NCBI RefSeq assembly: GCF_947242115.1
Contig: NC_074726.1
Coordinates: 5,945,951 to 6,009,950, forward strand
DNA length: 64,000 nt
Source: Biomphalaria glabrata
Lineage: Eukaryota; Mollusca; Gastropoda; Planorbidae
Direction of reading: 5' to 3'
The notes beneath the pieces are model-generated. The model worked only from the letters and a program-made list of their open reading frames with translations. It did no database searches and had not been told where the DNA came from. Position numbers and translations under genes: made by a program. Shown here in pieces: positions 22,472 through 33,130 of this stretch. How positions within the stretch are numbered: position 1 is the stretch's first letter; each line of letters begins with the position of its first letter.

Positions 22472-23660
22472 TTTAGATCGCATCTGGACCTGGGTAGCCA
22501 CATATGAAATAGGGCCTACTGCACTCATTAATCTTCGGACTCAAAGACAAGTTTTATATCACAGTTTTATATGGACCTATTTTTAGTTCTTGACTAGATC
22601 TAGATCTCCATCAAATCTAGAGAACAGATTAGTTTGAAATCAACATGGAAATCCATAACAACTTTCAGTTTCGATTGTAGATATAGATCTTCTTGCTTCT
22701 AATTCATATTGATTTTAGTCCTATATAGGCCTAGGTTCATTTGTAACAATATAATAGTTCTTATTTTTCTAATTCATTTGGGGCCATCAAATTCACTTCG
22801 CCACATCTGTTGATGTTCTATTTCGTTGATGATTCTATATGTTAATGGTGCATGCGAGTTCATAGCAGACACAACAACAGAATGAATAAATAATATCATT
22901 GATAACGCAGGCTGATAACTTCAACAATTTAATCAACAATAAAAAGGGCACAGTCCTTTGTCGTCGCTAGCCTAGCGTCGTCCTCTGAGGCGTCTTGTCC
23001 GTTACTCCTCTAGTTCGTTTAACAGTAGGCCTATAGTTCCTTCTGCATCTAGCCTATGTATACTAGGAATAATTTTTAATTTCAAAGTTTTTAGTTAATT
23101 AAAGATTCCAAGTTATGGCTACTATCGATTTTCTAGGTCTGTATAGTTATTTTGTCAAATCTCTAAATCTAGATAGATTACATCTTTTTTTTTTCTCCAT
23201 GTATTGGATGGTCCTCCAAATTTATTTCGTGCATAGGCCTATTATAGGTAGACCCTAAATGTGATTTTGATAATATTATAAAATCATATTTTAAATGTAT
23301 TTGCATTGCAAAAGCTTTGTCTGATTGTATTTAGTGTAAAATAAATTTGTGCTTAAATTAGGCTACACAAAAATAATAATAAATAAATTTGTGCTTAAAT
23401 TACAAAATAATAATAATATAATATAGGCCTAATAAAAAGTTTATCTTTAATGTATAGGCCTATTTATACCCTCTATGTTACAAATGTGCTTGTTACAACA
23501 CTTAAGAAATCATATGATCTGCATAAGATATAATTTTATTAATTAATGTTCCAGCCTGCCTATATAATTAAAAAAAAATGATTATATAAACTATAATATG
23601 TCTGCTATGAACTTATGGAAGTAATTTACTTAATTAGTTCTTATGAAATATTCCTTCCAG
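22472..23660. other. Intergenic; contains a 68-bp exact duplicate of the LTR right junction
   Basis: 22735-22802 repeats 22375-22442 without mismatch, including the last bases of the LTR and its flank. The rest is AT-rich with several TAGGCCTA octamers; the missing 5' exon(s) of the C1q gene may lie here but were not found. Confidence 0.6.
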
Positions 23661-26600
23661 ATTTCTCCAAGCAAGTCACAATACAGATTTCAGATTTAAG
23701 CAAAACACTTGTCTCTCTTCAAGGTGTTGTGCAGTCTCTGTCCACATCTCAAAGAGAATTATCCACAAAAATGGACAATCATCTCTTAATGCAACAAAAC
23801 TCCACAGAGATGAATTTTTTTGAGAAACTAAATAATGATGTAGATGATCAAGAAACCAATGAAACTGAAATGACTAATGAGGCACAGTTATTACCCTCTG
23901 TAATGAATTTAAAAAGAGATCTGTACAGAAAACTGGATTTGGACAAAGTGTCCCTAGCTGAGGTCTTGGAGAACAAAATACAATATGATATTCGAATGGA
24001 TGGTTTAGAAGCTCAGCTGTCAATGTTAACAAATAATTTATCAGCTCTAGAGAAACATGTTTACAGATATGAACATTTTGAAACAGCGGAAAAAGTTGAC
24101 AGTTTGGAGAAGAGGTTCAAAGAGCTTGCACAATTACAAGCGAGAGATTCATCAGCTGTGAAAAAAATATATGAGTCAAGCAAAGGCAATGGAGATTTTG
24201 AGCAGCTCAAATATAAGGTGGATTTACTAGAGCAGGAACTCAGCAGGAATTATACAAAAATACAAGAAGTCAAACAGCAGGTAACTAAGGCCCATTTTTC
24301 ATTTTGACCAAAATATTTTACCAAAATGTATTTATGATTTTCTAAATAAACTTTTTAAATTGTTTCTCTCTATTTCCAAAAGAGGTTACATAATAATTTT
24401 TCAAATGATTGTTTTAAGTGCTGTGAGGTTTACCAGCTGTTTGAAACCAGATTAGTCCATTTTGAGAAATTAAAAGAAAGCCTAAATCAAGTTATTATGG
24501 AGTCAGCATTTAACAAAACCAAGGTAAGTATTTACTACATATTATAATTAGGTTAGGAGGCGCGGTGGCTGAGCAGTAAAGCACTTGGCTTCCGAACTGG
24601 GAGCGGGGTTCGAATCCTGGTGAAGGCTGGGATTTTTAATTTCGGGATCTGCAGGCGCCTCTGAGTCCACCCAGCTCTAATGGGTACCTGACATTAGTTA
24701 GGGAAAAGTAAAGGCGGTTGGTCGTTGTGCTGGCCACATGACACCCTTGTTAACCGTAGGCCACAGAAACAGATGACCTTTACATCATCTGCCCTATAGA
24801 CCACAAGGTCTGAAAGGGGAACTTTACTTTTTTTTTACTATAATTAGGTTGAACTTTTTTATGTTTTGTTACAAAAAATCTGAATGATGGGCACCTTCAC
24901 TTAGACGTGTATGTTTCAACCATTTCTTAATAAATGAATATTTGTATGTCCTTGCCAGAACATTCATTTAAACCTTTAAATATGATGACTACATGTTTTT
25001 GTTTTTTTAAATATATAGACATGAGTAAAGGGCTTTTTTCATGGAAATCATTTAATATGAATTATGTGTTCGTGAGCCATTTATCATGTTAAAGAATTGT
25101 TATGTGAATTATGAACAAAGTGTAGTTGGTATATGGGTGATCGAATCATTAGATTAACTATTTGAAGAATGAATCATCTGTTGGGAACCAAATGATGTTA
25201 AATTAGCATTTGGGTGAATGAAGTTAACCATGCATTATGTAAGCCATTTGTTGGGAACAAAGTGATGTTGAACCAGCTTATTGTAGGAATCATTAATTGT
25301 GAACTTGGTGTCAATGAACCATTTGCAAGGTTAATAAGTTGTCATGCGAACTAGTTGCCTGAATAGATCTTCAAATTATAAATTTGTAGTGTGAAACATT
25401 TGTTGGGTGAACCATTTGTCAGGAACAAAGTGTTGTTGAACCATTTGTTATGACACTTTCAATAACTTCTACGAATTTTTTCATTCTTTTTTTATTTACT
25501 AGTTTTTATGAAAAGCTACTTTTTTTTTTATATAGCAACAGAAAAGTTTGAGTGTTTTTAATTATATTTTCCCCACAGATAACAGAACTAGAAAAGGACA
25601 TTAAAAGTTTAAAAATACTGGGTTTGTAATGCAGCGATGTCATTGACCTTGAATTTAAAAAATATTTTTTTGATCTGCTTTCTCCTTTTATACCACAATA
25701 ATAAGTGGTATCTTAAACCCATCAGTTAGACGTTGAATACTTATGTAGATATATGAATAAATGGTGAATGAAAATTAAAAATTAGGAATATACAATTTTT
25801 TTGGATTACAATCTCAGAAAAAGATACATAATAGTGTCATGATTATTTTTCCAATTTTACCCTCCCTTTAGCTCTCAAACTGAAACCGGACAGAATGTCT
25901 ATATTAGATTTATCACCTTGTCATATTAATTTGTCTATTATAAAAAAAAAATTTCAGCTTATCAAATATTACTTTAGATATGTTGGGGTGCAGGGGCTGA
26001 GTGGTTAAGCACTTGGCAAACGATCCTGGGGTCCTAGGTTTAGAATCTCTGTGAAGATTGGGATTTCAAATTTCTGGATTTTAGTGCGCCCCTGAGACCA
26101 ACCAACTCTAATGGGTACCTGACTATAATTGGGGAAAGTAAAGGCGGTTAGTCATTGTAATGGCCACATAACAACCTGCTTGCTAACCATTGGCAGAAGA
26201 AAAAGATGACCTTAACATCATCTGCCCAATAGATCGCAAGGATTGAAAGGTTAACTTTACTAGAAATGTTGGATAATAAGCCCTGTGATTCTGTGAATAA
26301 TAATGTAGGTGAAATGTAGAACACTTTCTTGGAGGAAAAGAAGTATGTACTTTGGAGAATATGGGTGAGAAAGGCTGACTTAGAGTTTAGCCCTAACTTA
26401 TAATCTTGAATCATTGCTTATTATGGGGAAAACGTGATATGTTATAAAGTTCCAGAATACAAAATTTATTTAGAAAAAAATGGTGTACAAAATCTGGTGA
26501 AATAAACGTAAATTAGGCCTAAAAGTAACTTTGGCAAGCTAGACTCATGTAGTTTAGACTATTCTGCCTGGTCCTATGTTATGCGCTTCAGATCGTTATC

Positions 26601-28055
26601 ATGTTGTATGAGTTCGAACCCAGCCCACCGCCATCCTCAGCCATCCGCAGGAGTTCTGGGCTGTGAGTAAATACCTTCATTTCTTAAGGTGTGTATGAAA
26701 ACTTGTAAAACAGACCACAAAGCTATACAAAACTAAGCACCTTCTGGCAAAAACATATATGGATCAGGCTAACTTCTCACATGATCATTAGAGTCCTTAA
26801 TAAGAATCTCTGCAATAAATAATATTAACTTATTCTGTATTTATTACTTGGTCGTCACATGACCCAACCAAACCCTCCACTTCTCCAATACACCCACAAT
26901 GGGAATATGTCCAACACAACATTTTATTTATTTCAGTAAGAGAACTCTAATCAACCTACTGTTTTTTCAATTGTTTTTTTTTCTGAAGCTTTTTCTTTTT
27001 ACAAAGCTTTTATCAACTCACTCTGTCTGTCTGATAAAAAGTGTGTACATGTTATTTCTTGCAAACCCATTCTGAGATCAAATTGAAACTTTGCACAATT
27101 ATTCATTGGCATAGACAAGACATGAATCGATTTTTTTAAAGTAACCAATTCGACAATTAATTACTTGCAATTCAATTTGATATTTGAAACAATTATTTAT
27201 AATACCTAACAAAACATGAATCAATAAACAAAAATACTCAATTAGTCAATTAATTAATGGTAATTAATTTTTTTTTGCTTAATATTGAATAAGGGAAATA
27301 ACTTTAAGATTATTGGCAGATATATTTTAAAGGATGGAGTTCTTCCCCTTTAATAAACTTTTTTTTTTTAAATATTTTTTTTTTTAAATTTTGGTTGTTA
27401 ATATGTTAGAGCTGCTTGTCCTCTCCCCTTTATTGAAAATGCTAACTGGCAGCAATAGAGAGTTAAAAACAGCAAAAAAAGAGTTAATTGTATGTTTGAT
27501 TAGTAATAGTTTTTCAAATTTACACATTTAAGATAATCACAGTTATTATTTTTTCCAATAATAATTTTATAAAATTACTAAGATGAAATATAAAGATGTT
27601 TTTTTATTTTATAAACAGTTCCAAAAATGAAGATTTCTACTGTAGGATTTACTGCTTATTTCAATGAACCTATTAAATTGCTAAAGCAGGACGTTGTATT
27701 GACTGGTTTCAAAGATGTCAGAGTCAATGAACAAGATGGCTTTAACCCTGATTCTGGCTACTTCACAGCCCCTGTGAATGGGGTTTACGCTGTCAGTGTC
27801 ACACTGTGTCAGATGAGTACCGGCTACTTGGAGGCTTCTGTCATTCATTATAAACATAGCAATGGACAGGAAACTTGGGTGGCCCGCATTGTAGGCCATC
27901 GTGAGGTCCGTGGTAACAGTGACACCAGTGTGACTTTAGTCTTACTGAAAAAATTGGATCGGCTGTGTGTAAAAGTGACAGATACTGGAAAACTAAACTG
28001 TCCAACACTCACTGATTGTACTAGCTTTTCATGTTTTTTAATCAATAAATTATAA
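23661..28055 (+). CDS. C1q-domain-containing protein with long coiled coil (5' exon not found)
   Basis: Four exons join in phase: 23661-24280, 24383-24523, 25579-25621 and 27619-28055 (412 residues). Exons 1-3 encode about 268 residues of heptad-rich coiled coil (many Leu, Lys and Glu; blocks such as LEKRFKELAQLQARD) with possible N-glycosylation sites. Exon 4 encodes a C1q/TNF-like domain: VGFTAYFNEP near its start, FNPDSGYFTAPVNGVYAVSV in the middle and a TSFSCFLIN end, the usual aromatic pattern and length (~130 residues). Donors are CAG|GTAACT, AAG|GTAAGT and a weak TGG|GTTTGT. The ATG at 23615 precedes a good acceptor (TTCCTTCCAG) and is probably intronic, so the signal peptide should be in an upstream exon. 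Such proteins are usually secreted and bind sugars or microbes; this is family knowledge. AATAAA overlaps the stop region (28043). Confidence 0.85.
24557..24829 (+). mobile_element. tRNA-derived SINE, family 1, near-complete, in C1q intron
   Basis: Best-preserved copy: head GGCGCGGTGGCTGAGCAG, GGGGTTCGAATCCTGG, body GAGTCCACCCAGCTCTAATG, GTGCTGGCCACATGACACCC, end GGTCTGAAAGGGGAACTTTA and a poly-T. It is useful as the family consensus. Confidence 0.92.
25070..25455 (+). repeat. Degenerate minisatellite in C1q intron
   Basis: Imperfect reiteration of a unit around GAACCATTTGTTGGGAAC, AAAGTGATGTTGAACC. Units differ in length and are strongly diverged, so copy number is uncertain (roughly 8-10). 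Confidence 0.5.
25985..26262 (+). mobile_element. tRNA-derived SINE, family 1, in last C1q intron
   Basis: Head GGGGCTGAGTGGTTAAGCAC with a decayed B box (AGGTTTAGAATCTC), then the usual body and 3' end (TGAAAGGTTAACTTTAC). More diverged than the copy at 24557. Confidence 0.85.
26560..26725 (+). mobile_element. SINE family 3 copy in last C1q intron
   Basis: Shows GAGTTCGAACCCAGCCC, a GGAGTTCTGGGCTGTGAGTA block and TTCTTAAGGTGTGTATG, matching family 3 loosely. Confidence 0.45.
27005..27345 (+). repeat. Interspersed repeat family P, copy 5, in last C1q intron
   Basis: TATCAACTCACTCTGTCTGT, GTGTGTACATGTTATTTCTT, GATCAAATTGAAACTTTGCA, CACAATTATTCATTGGCATA and the AATTAATTAATGGTAATTAA block. It ends at a poly-T near 27360. 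Confidence 0.65.
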
Positions 28056-28390
28056 ATAGGCCTAATATCCAGTCTTTGTACCACAAATCATCTCACCATT
28101 CTCTATTTCAGTCAGTGCCAGATTTAAGGGAGGTCAGGCAGGACTACTGCCCAGGGGAATACACAAGAAAGGGGCCCCCCACAATAGAAGAAAATCTGTA
28201 TTATGATGGGTCAGCAACTTTACTTTTTTTTTTTTTCGTAGTGTTACAATCAATACTTTAAATCTGCAGTTGGCAACACTGACTTAGTTAAAAAGTGTCA
28301 GCTTATAGTGTACTCGTAATATACAACAGTAGCTCCAGATTTACTCTATTGTTTCAACCCTAAAAATTTACATTTTTTTTTACTAAAATA

Positions 28391-28424
<34 letters not shown>

Positions 28425-28849
28425 TAATGTCTTGTTATTGAAATTAAAGAACATTAATTGTAATTTACTAGTACTTTGTTTCTTTTATAATATGGCACAT
28501 ACTTTTAGATATATGTATTTTTTAAATTTTTATTAAAGTTCTTGAAAAAAAGTGTTGGGGGTCTCCACAAAAAATTGACTTAAGTTTTTGCTTATACTTG
28601 TTGCAAAAGCTTCTCATAACTAATTAATTCTGCTCTGGAGCCAAACATTTTTTGTCTTATAGCTCATAGATCACCACATTTAACTATTTGTGATTCTAAT
28701 AGCATATTTATCAAACATATAACTATAAGTAGGTCTGAAAATCATGTTATTCATAATTCATATCAGCTTATATGATTTTAAAAATCTCTTGTTTAAACCT
28801 ACGCTATTAATAAAGCTCTACTATTGGCTCTAATAGGCCTATATAGTTC
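28056..28849. other. Intergenic downstream of the C1q gene
   Basis: AT-rich with an (AT)n run at 28391-28420; no gene seen. Confidence 0.6.
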
Positions 28850-29432
28850 GTCCATCGTGGTTCGATGATGACCACTTTGTCATCCAGGGGGCTGAGTGCT
28901 TTGCACTGGGGTTTTGACAAGTGACTTGCGCTGGAATTTGGATTAAAGTGAGGAGGATTCGCGCAACACGTCGACCTCACTCTCTCGCCCTAAAGCCCGT
29001 CCTTTTCCGGAAGCAAGATTTGGTAAAGACGTCCGGGGACAAGTTTGGGTGCAGTGGATGACCAGAGACTTTCTGTGTGTCTTGTCCTGCTCTTGAGTAC
29101 TCCACAGCACTGTGCTGGTACTTGCCTTTCTGTCCGATTAGTCAAGTTTTGTGACGTTACGCACAGGCCAAGTCCAGACTTCACATGCTAGGTTTGACAT
29201 AACCTCAGTGTACTGAGTGCCATGGACACGTCAGATACCCTCTACCTGGTTTAGCCGGCCAGTCAAAGCCGTTTCCGGGGTGTGGCCGCTGCGCATGCTA
29301 CCGCTTCTGGGAGTCACAGGTGAGAGTTGGGTACCGAGTGGGGACCAAGAGTGAGCCAGGCTACCTTCAAAAAGAAGGTACGACTGCCTGTCCACTAGAG
29401 GTGCTACCCCTCCTAGATGCCCCATACACCCC
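28850..29432. repeat. GC-rich block of unknown nature
   Basis: About 580 bp with far higher GC than its AT-rich surroundings, opening near GTTCGTCCATCGTGGTTCGA and closing near CCCCATACACCCCTTTGGC. Short frames on both strands show no recognisable protein and no clear terminal inverted repeat was found. The sharp edges suggest an inserted element or a fragment of a foreign or structured-RNA-bearing repeat, but no family is assigned. Confidence 0.45.
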
Positions 29433-29782
29433 TTTGGCTTTAAATGAACATAATGTTAGCTGTCAAAAAATTTATTATAGGTTATTTATAAGCATACTAT
29501 AATTCTCTCCTTAAAATTAAATCATAACAAAAATTCACCCACTAAATAATATTTTTTTTATATAACCCTGCCAACTAATACACCCTAAAGTTTAGGGGCT
29601 TAAAAGAATTTTTAAAGTACTAACTTAATTTACAGTGCATAGAGAATGAAGCTTATAACTAAAATAATAGCACCAGTAATTTGTATTCAGATATGTACAT
29701 ATTTCTATATGCAGCTTATTGAATACAAAAGCTTCAATTCTCTTTAAGTATCAAACTTAAACAATATTAATGCATGGTTTTG

Positions 29783-30031
29783 GGAGCATGGTGACTGAGC
29801 TGTAAAGCATTTGGCTTTTGAATTGCGGGGTCTCAGGTTCGAGTTTCAGGCTATTTAGGATACCCCTGAGACCACCATATTCTAATTGGCACTTGACGTT
29901 AGTTGGGGAAAAAAAAGGCGGTTGGTCATTGTGCTGGCCACATGACACCCTCATTAACCATCAGCCATATAAACAGATGACCTTTATATCATCTGCCCTA
30001 TAGTTCTCATGGTCTGAAAGGGAAACTTTGA
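29783..30031 (+). mobile_element. tRNA-derived SINE, family 1
   Basis: Head GGTGACTGAGCTGTAAAGC with TCAGGTTCGAGTTTC, body ATTGGCACTTGACGTTAGTT, 3' end GGTCTGAAAGGGAAACTTTG. Confidence 0.88.
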
Positions 30032-31730
30032 TTACTTACAAGTTATGTGTTTTAACACTGAAAATAAATAAAAAAAATTTTTAAAGAAAAGCATAGTTTT
30101 TGTGTTATGGTCAATGGGGTCTCCAAAATTCTTGTGTAGAAAAAGGAGGGGGGGGTAGGTATAAATGGAGCGCTCATGACTTTTCAAGACAGAGGAGGAA
30201 AAAAGTTTTTAGTTGTTTTTTCTAGTGCAGCCATTTTCCCTTTTCTATTACAACCATTTGTATTTTGTATTCTTCCATACATTCTGTTATCTGTTATATT
30301 GCTGGACTAGAATATTGACAGCATACACACAATTTTTTGTTTATTTGTTTGAGAAAGTTGGCATGCTGTAAGAGCAAAGCACCTTCACCAGTGTCAGTTT
30401 GAATTTCATCAGCAAGTGACTGGACAAGGCTTTGCAAGTTGCCTGTGTTTCAACACCAAGAAATTCCTTCACAACCACCCTAAAGCCGTAATAAATTGGC
30501 AGGTTGAGAGTCAGTTGAGACATCCACAACAGATAGTAGATCTGAGGAATAGACAAAATACATATTATCTTATAACTGTAGACTCCAGTCATCATATTTG
30601 ACTACAAATATATTTGTTAGTATGGTATTCATTCTATTTCTTCTTTTGCATATTTTCACTAATATATTATTATAATTTTGATACTTATTTATAATATAAA
30701 TGGCCTACAGCATTCTGATTTTGGATCTTTGTACATTTTTTTAATTTTAAAGTTTTTTAAAATTATAATATATATTTAGAATATTGCATTTTTTTTTTAA
30801 ATTTTGGCTAGATTTATTAATAGTATATACTATGCAGCATTTAATTTTAAATATTTTGGCTCAATAAATTTATAGTATAGGGCTACATATAGCATTCCAA
30901 TTTTAAATATTTGAGCTAGATATATTTTATGTAATAAAGTTCTGTGATTCTAGACATTTTTGGTTGAATTAAGTTGAATATATTCTTAACCCTAATTATA
31001 TATTTCAAACACCAGGTATTGTTAATAAAAAAAAAAGGCAGATAACTAATAACCTAATTAAATATGTAGTAAAAAGTTTTTCTGTTTCTCTGTTCTTTAT
31101 TATTTCCTTTATTATTATTATTATTTTTTTTTAAAGCTTCAGGAAATTGTCATTGTTGTAACGTTTCAATACTTTGTTTAAAAAAACAAAACACTCTCAG
31201 GGACATGAAAATCTAAATTTAATAATGTGTCTAGATGTAGCACATTTTTTTTCTCATTCAAAATGAGTGCACTCTGTAACATAATAGTATTATATGTACA
31301 TTTGCACACTAGCGCGTCAGTTGAACACGCTTGTGTTTACATAATAAATGGAGTTCCTAATATGTCTTCCTTCTTAAACACTATACTATCATAGTTTGTT
31401 ATTTGTATAAACTACTATAAACACAAATATTCTACACACTCCTTGAAGTCCTCTTGATTATAGGCTATTTTCATAAGCAACTCACTAGTAGAATGGTTAG
31501 TATGTCGGCTTGAGCCACGAGTTTAAATTCAGGTTATTCAACCCCCCCCCCCCTTTTTTTTTATACATGCTATTAAAAAGCGATTACGGTAATATTTACC
31601 CAGATGTCCCTTTCTTTCATCCCCCCTCCCGATTTTCCCTTTGGAAACAAAAGCTCCGTGGAAGGGGCGGACGACTGCACATGTTTTGTAGGCGTTATCG
31701 TTCCAACCATTAGGCCTAACAAGCCCAGCT
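30032..31730. other. Intergenic, no gene assigned
   Basis: AT-rich. An open stretch at about 30345-30601 (plus) is discussed among the findings. A decayed tRNA-like head (AGTAGAATGGTTAGTATGTC) lies at 31487. Confidence 0.5.
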
Positions 31731-32578
31731 ATCTCGTGATGGCTAGCTCCGAACCTGGGATCCTGGGTTCAAATCTCGGTGAAGACTGTGATTTTGAATA
31801 TTAGGATTTTATGACGCCCTGAGTCAACCCAACTCTAATGTTTATCTGACTTTAGTGGGGGGGGGGGGGATTAAGGCAGTTGTGCAGACCACATGACACC
31901 CTGATCGTTAACCGTTGGCTAAAGAAACAGATGGCCTAGCAATCGCGGGACCCTACGCTAAACGGATTGCGCGGGGCCCAGTCTGGCCAGGGATAAGGAT
32001 AACATTAAGTGAAAATTAAGATTTTGTATTAGAAAATAAATTCGTCTTTGCATATTATCCAATCTTTACTAAGTACAAAATCGTGATCAAATTAACTTTA
32101 CTTTACAAGTCTTGCGTGTAGAGAAGTCATATCATAAAAATTTGGTTTCCAACACAGATCACGCTCAATAGCAAGAATTACCTAATTCTTGATAAGTTTT
32201 CACACGATGCCACAGTTGCGGGTGTTGCGTAATAACTTTTAAAAAAAAAATCGTGCATAGGAAGGGCGTTTTTCATATTGAATGATACCCCAAAAAGACA
32301 ATTTTGTCTATATTTCAGGAGATTTTATGAGTTTTCAGGAGATTTTAACATTAATAATTTCAGATTTCCAGGGCTATTTTGTGTGTGTATCTTTTGCAAT
32401 TTCAGGAGGCCGCGGGAATATAAGTTATAATGGTTTACTTTAATGATTTAGCCTACAACTAGACTTAGCGCGGGGTCTACGATAGTGCGGTGCCCTCTGC
32501 TGTCGCATAGCTTGCAGTGGCCTAGTCTAAGGCCGGCCCTGGTTCTATAGATTGCAAGGCCTTAAGGGTGGACTTTAC
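31731..32578 (+). mobile_element. tRNA-derived SINE, family 1, interrupted by a ~600-bp GGCCGGCC-bearing insertion
   Basis: The SINE runs from GATGGCTAGCTCCGAACC and TGGGTTCAAATCTCGG to AAAGAAACAGATGGCC (31937) and appears to resume at TCTATAGATTGCAAGGCC (near 32543). The material between opens near ATCGCGGGACCCTACGC and ends CTAAGGCCGGCCCTGG, the type of end seen in the 7713 and 21131 repeats. A few SINE bases are missing at the junction, so the insertion was not clean or has eroded. Confidence 0.55.
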
Positions 32579-33030
32579 TTATATGGAATAATAAATGTGC
32601 CTTGATCTTCGTGTCTGAGTATTTTATTACGTTGTGTATTGTATTTTTAGGCCTATATATGGATGACTTCCGATCACCATCCACGACTCCATTCAAAGGT
32701 CAGATGATGTAAAAGGCTACAAATAGTTTATTAGGGTTCATCATTATGTTTTTTACACTGTTTACAGCAAAATTCTTTGTGGTTACAAACCAGACTAATA
32801 TATTCTAATCTTTTTAATGTATAGGCCTACGCCAAAAAGTGATAACAAAATATTTAGGGGATAAGTTTATAGCATTTACTTATTATGGAATTTTTTGTAT
32901 CACGTTGGCCTGGCCTAGGTATATACTAGTATATAGTATATCTATATTTGAAGATAGGGAGGGGAAAAAATCATACTCTGGTATAAATTGCAACGATGCT
33001 AAATTAAAATAGCGAATTAATAATGAGTTT
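32579..33030. other. Intergenic upstream of PRIM1
   Basis: AT-rich; two TAGGCCTA octamers (32649, 32822). No gene is seen. Confidence 0.5.
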
Positions 33031-33032
33031 AT

Positions 33033-33063
33033 ACCGGAAGTAAATGTAGTTCTTCTTGGCGCG
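33033..33063 (+). promoter_or_regulatory. PRIM1 promoter: ETS-like and E2F-like sites
   Basis: ACCGGAAGT (33033-33041) matches the ETS consensus and TTGGCGCG (33056-33063) matches E2F. They lie about 98 and 68 bases before the PRIM1 start codon, in otherwise AT-rich DNA. E2F control of replication genes is well established; binding here is inferred from the motifs alone. Confidence 0.55.
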
Positions 33064-33130
33064 TTGTTGGGATCAACAAAAAGCAAATTGATGTGACTAG
33101 TCAGACTAGTCTACTTTGCACAATTTTAGA

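Noticed and set aside
23615-23660. ATG at 23615 as start of the C1q protein
   Set aside because: A good polypyrimidine-AG acceptor follows at 23660, the 15 residues before it do not form a signal peptide, and C1q proteins are normally secreted.
24557-24640. tRNA-like sequence with A and B boxes
   Set aside because: It cannot complete a cloverleaf and continues into the conserved SINE body; it is a SINE head, not a tRNA gene. The same holds for the other SINE copies.
28990-29425. Short open frames in the GC-rich block
   Set aside because: Frames on both strands are expected in GC-rich DNA; none has a recognisable domain or splice support.
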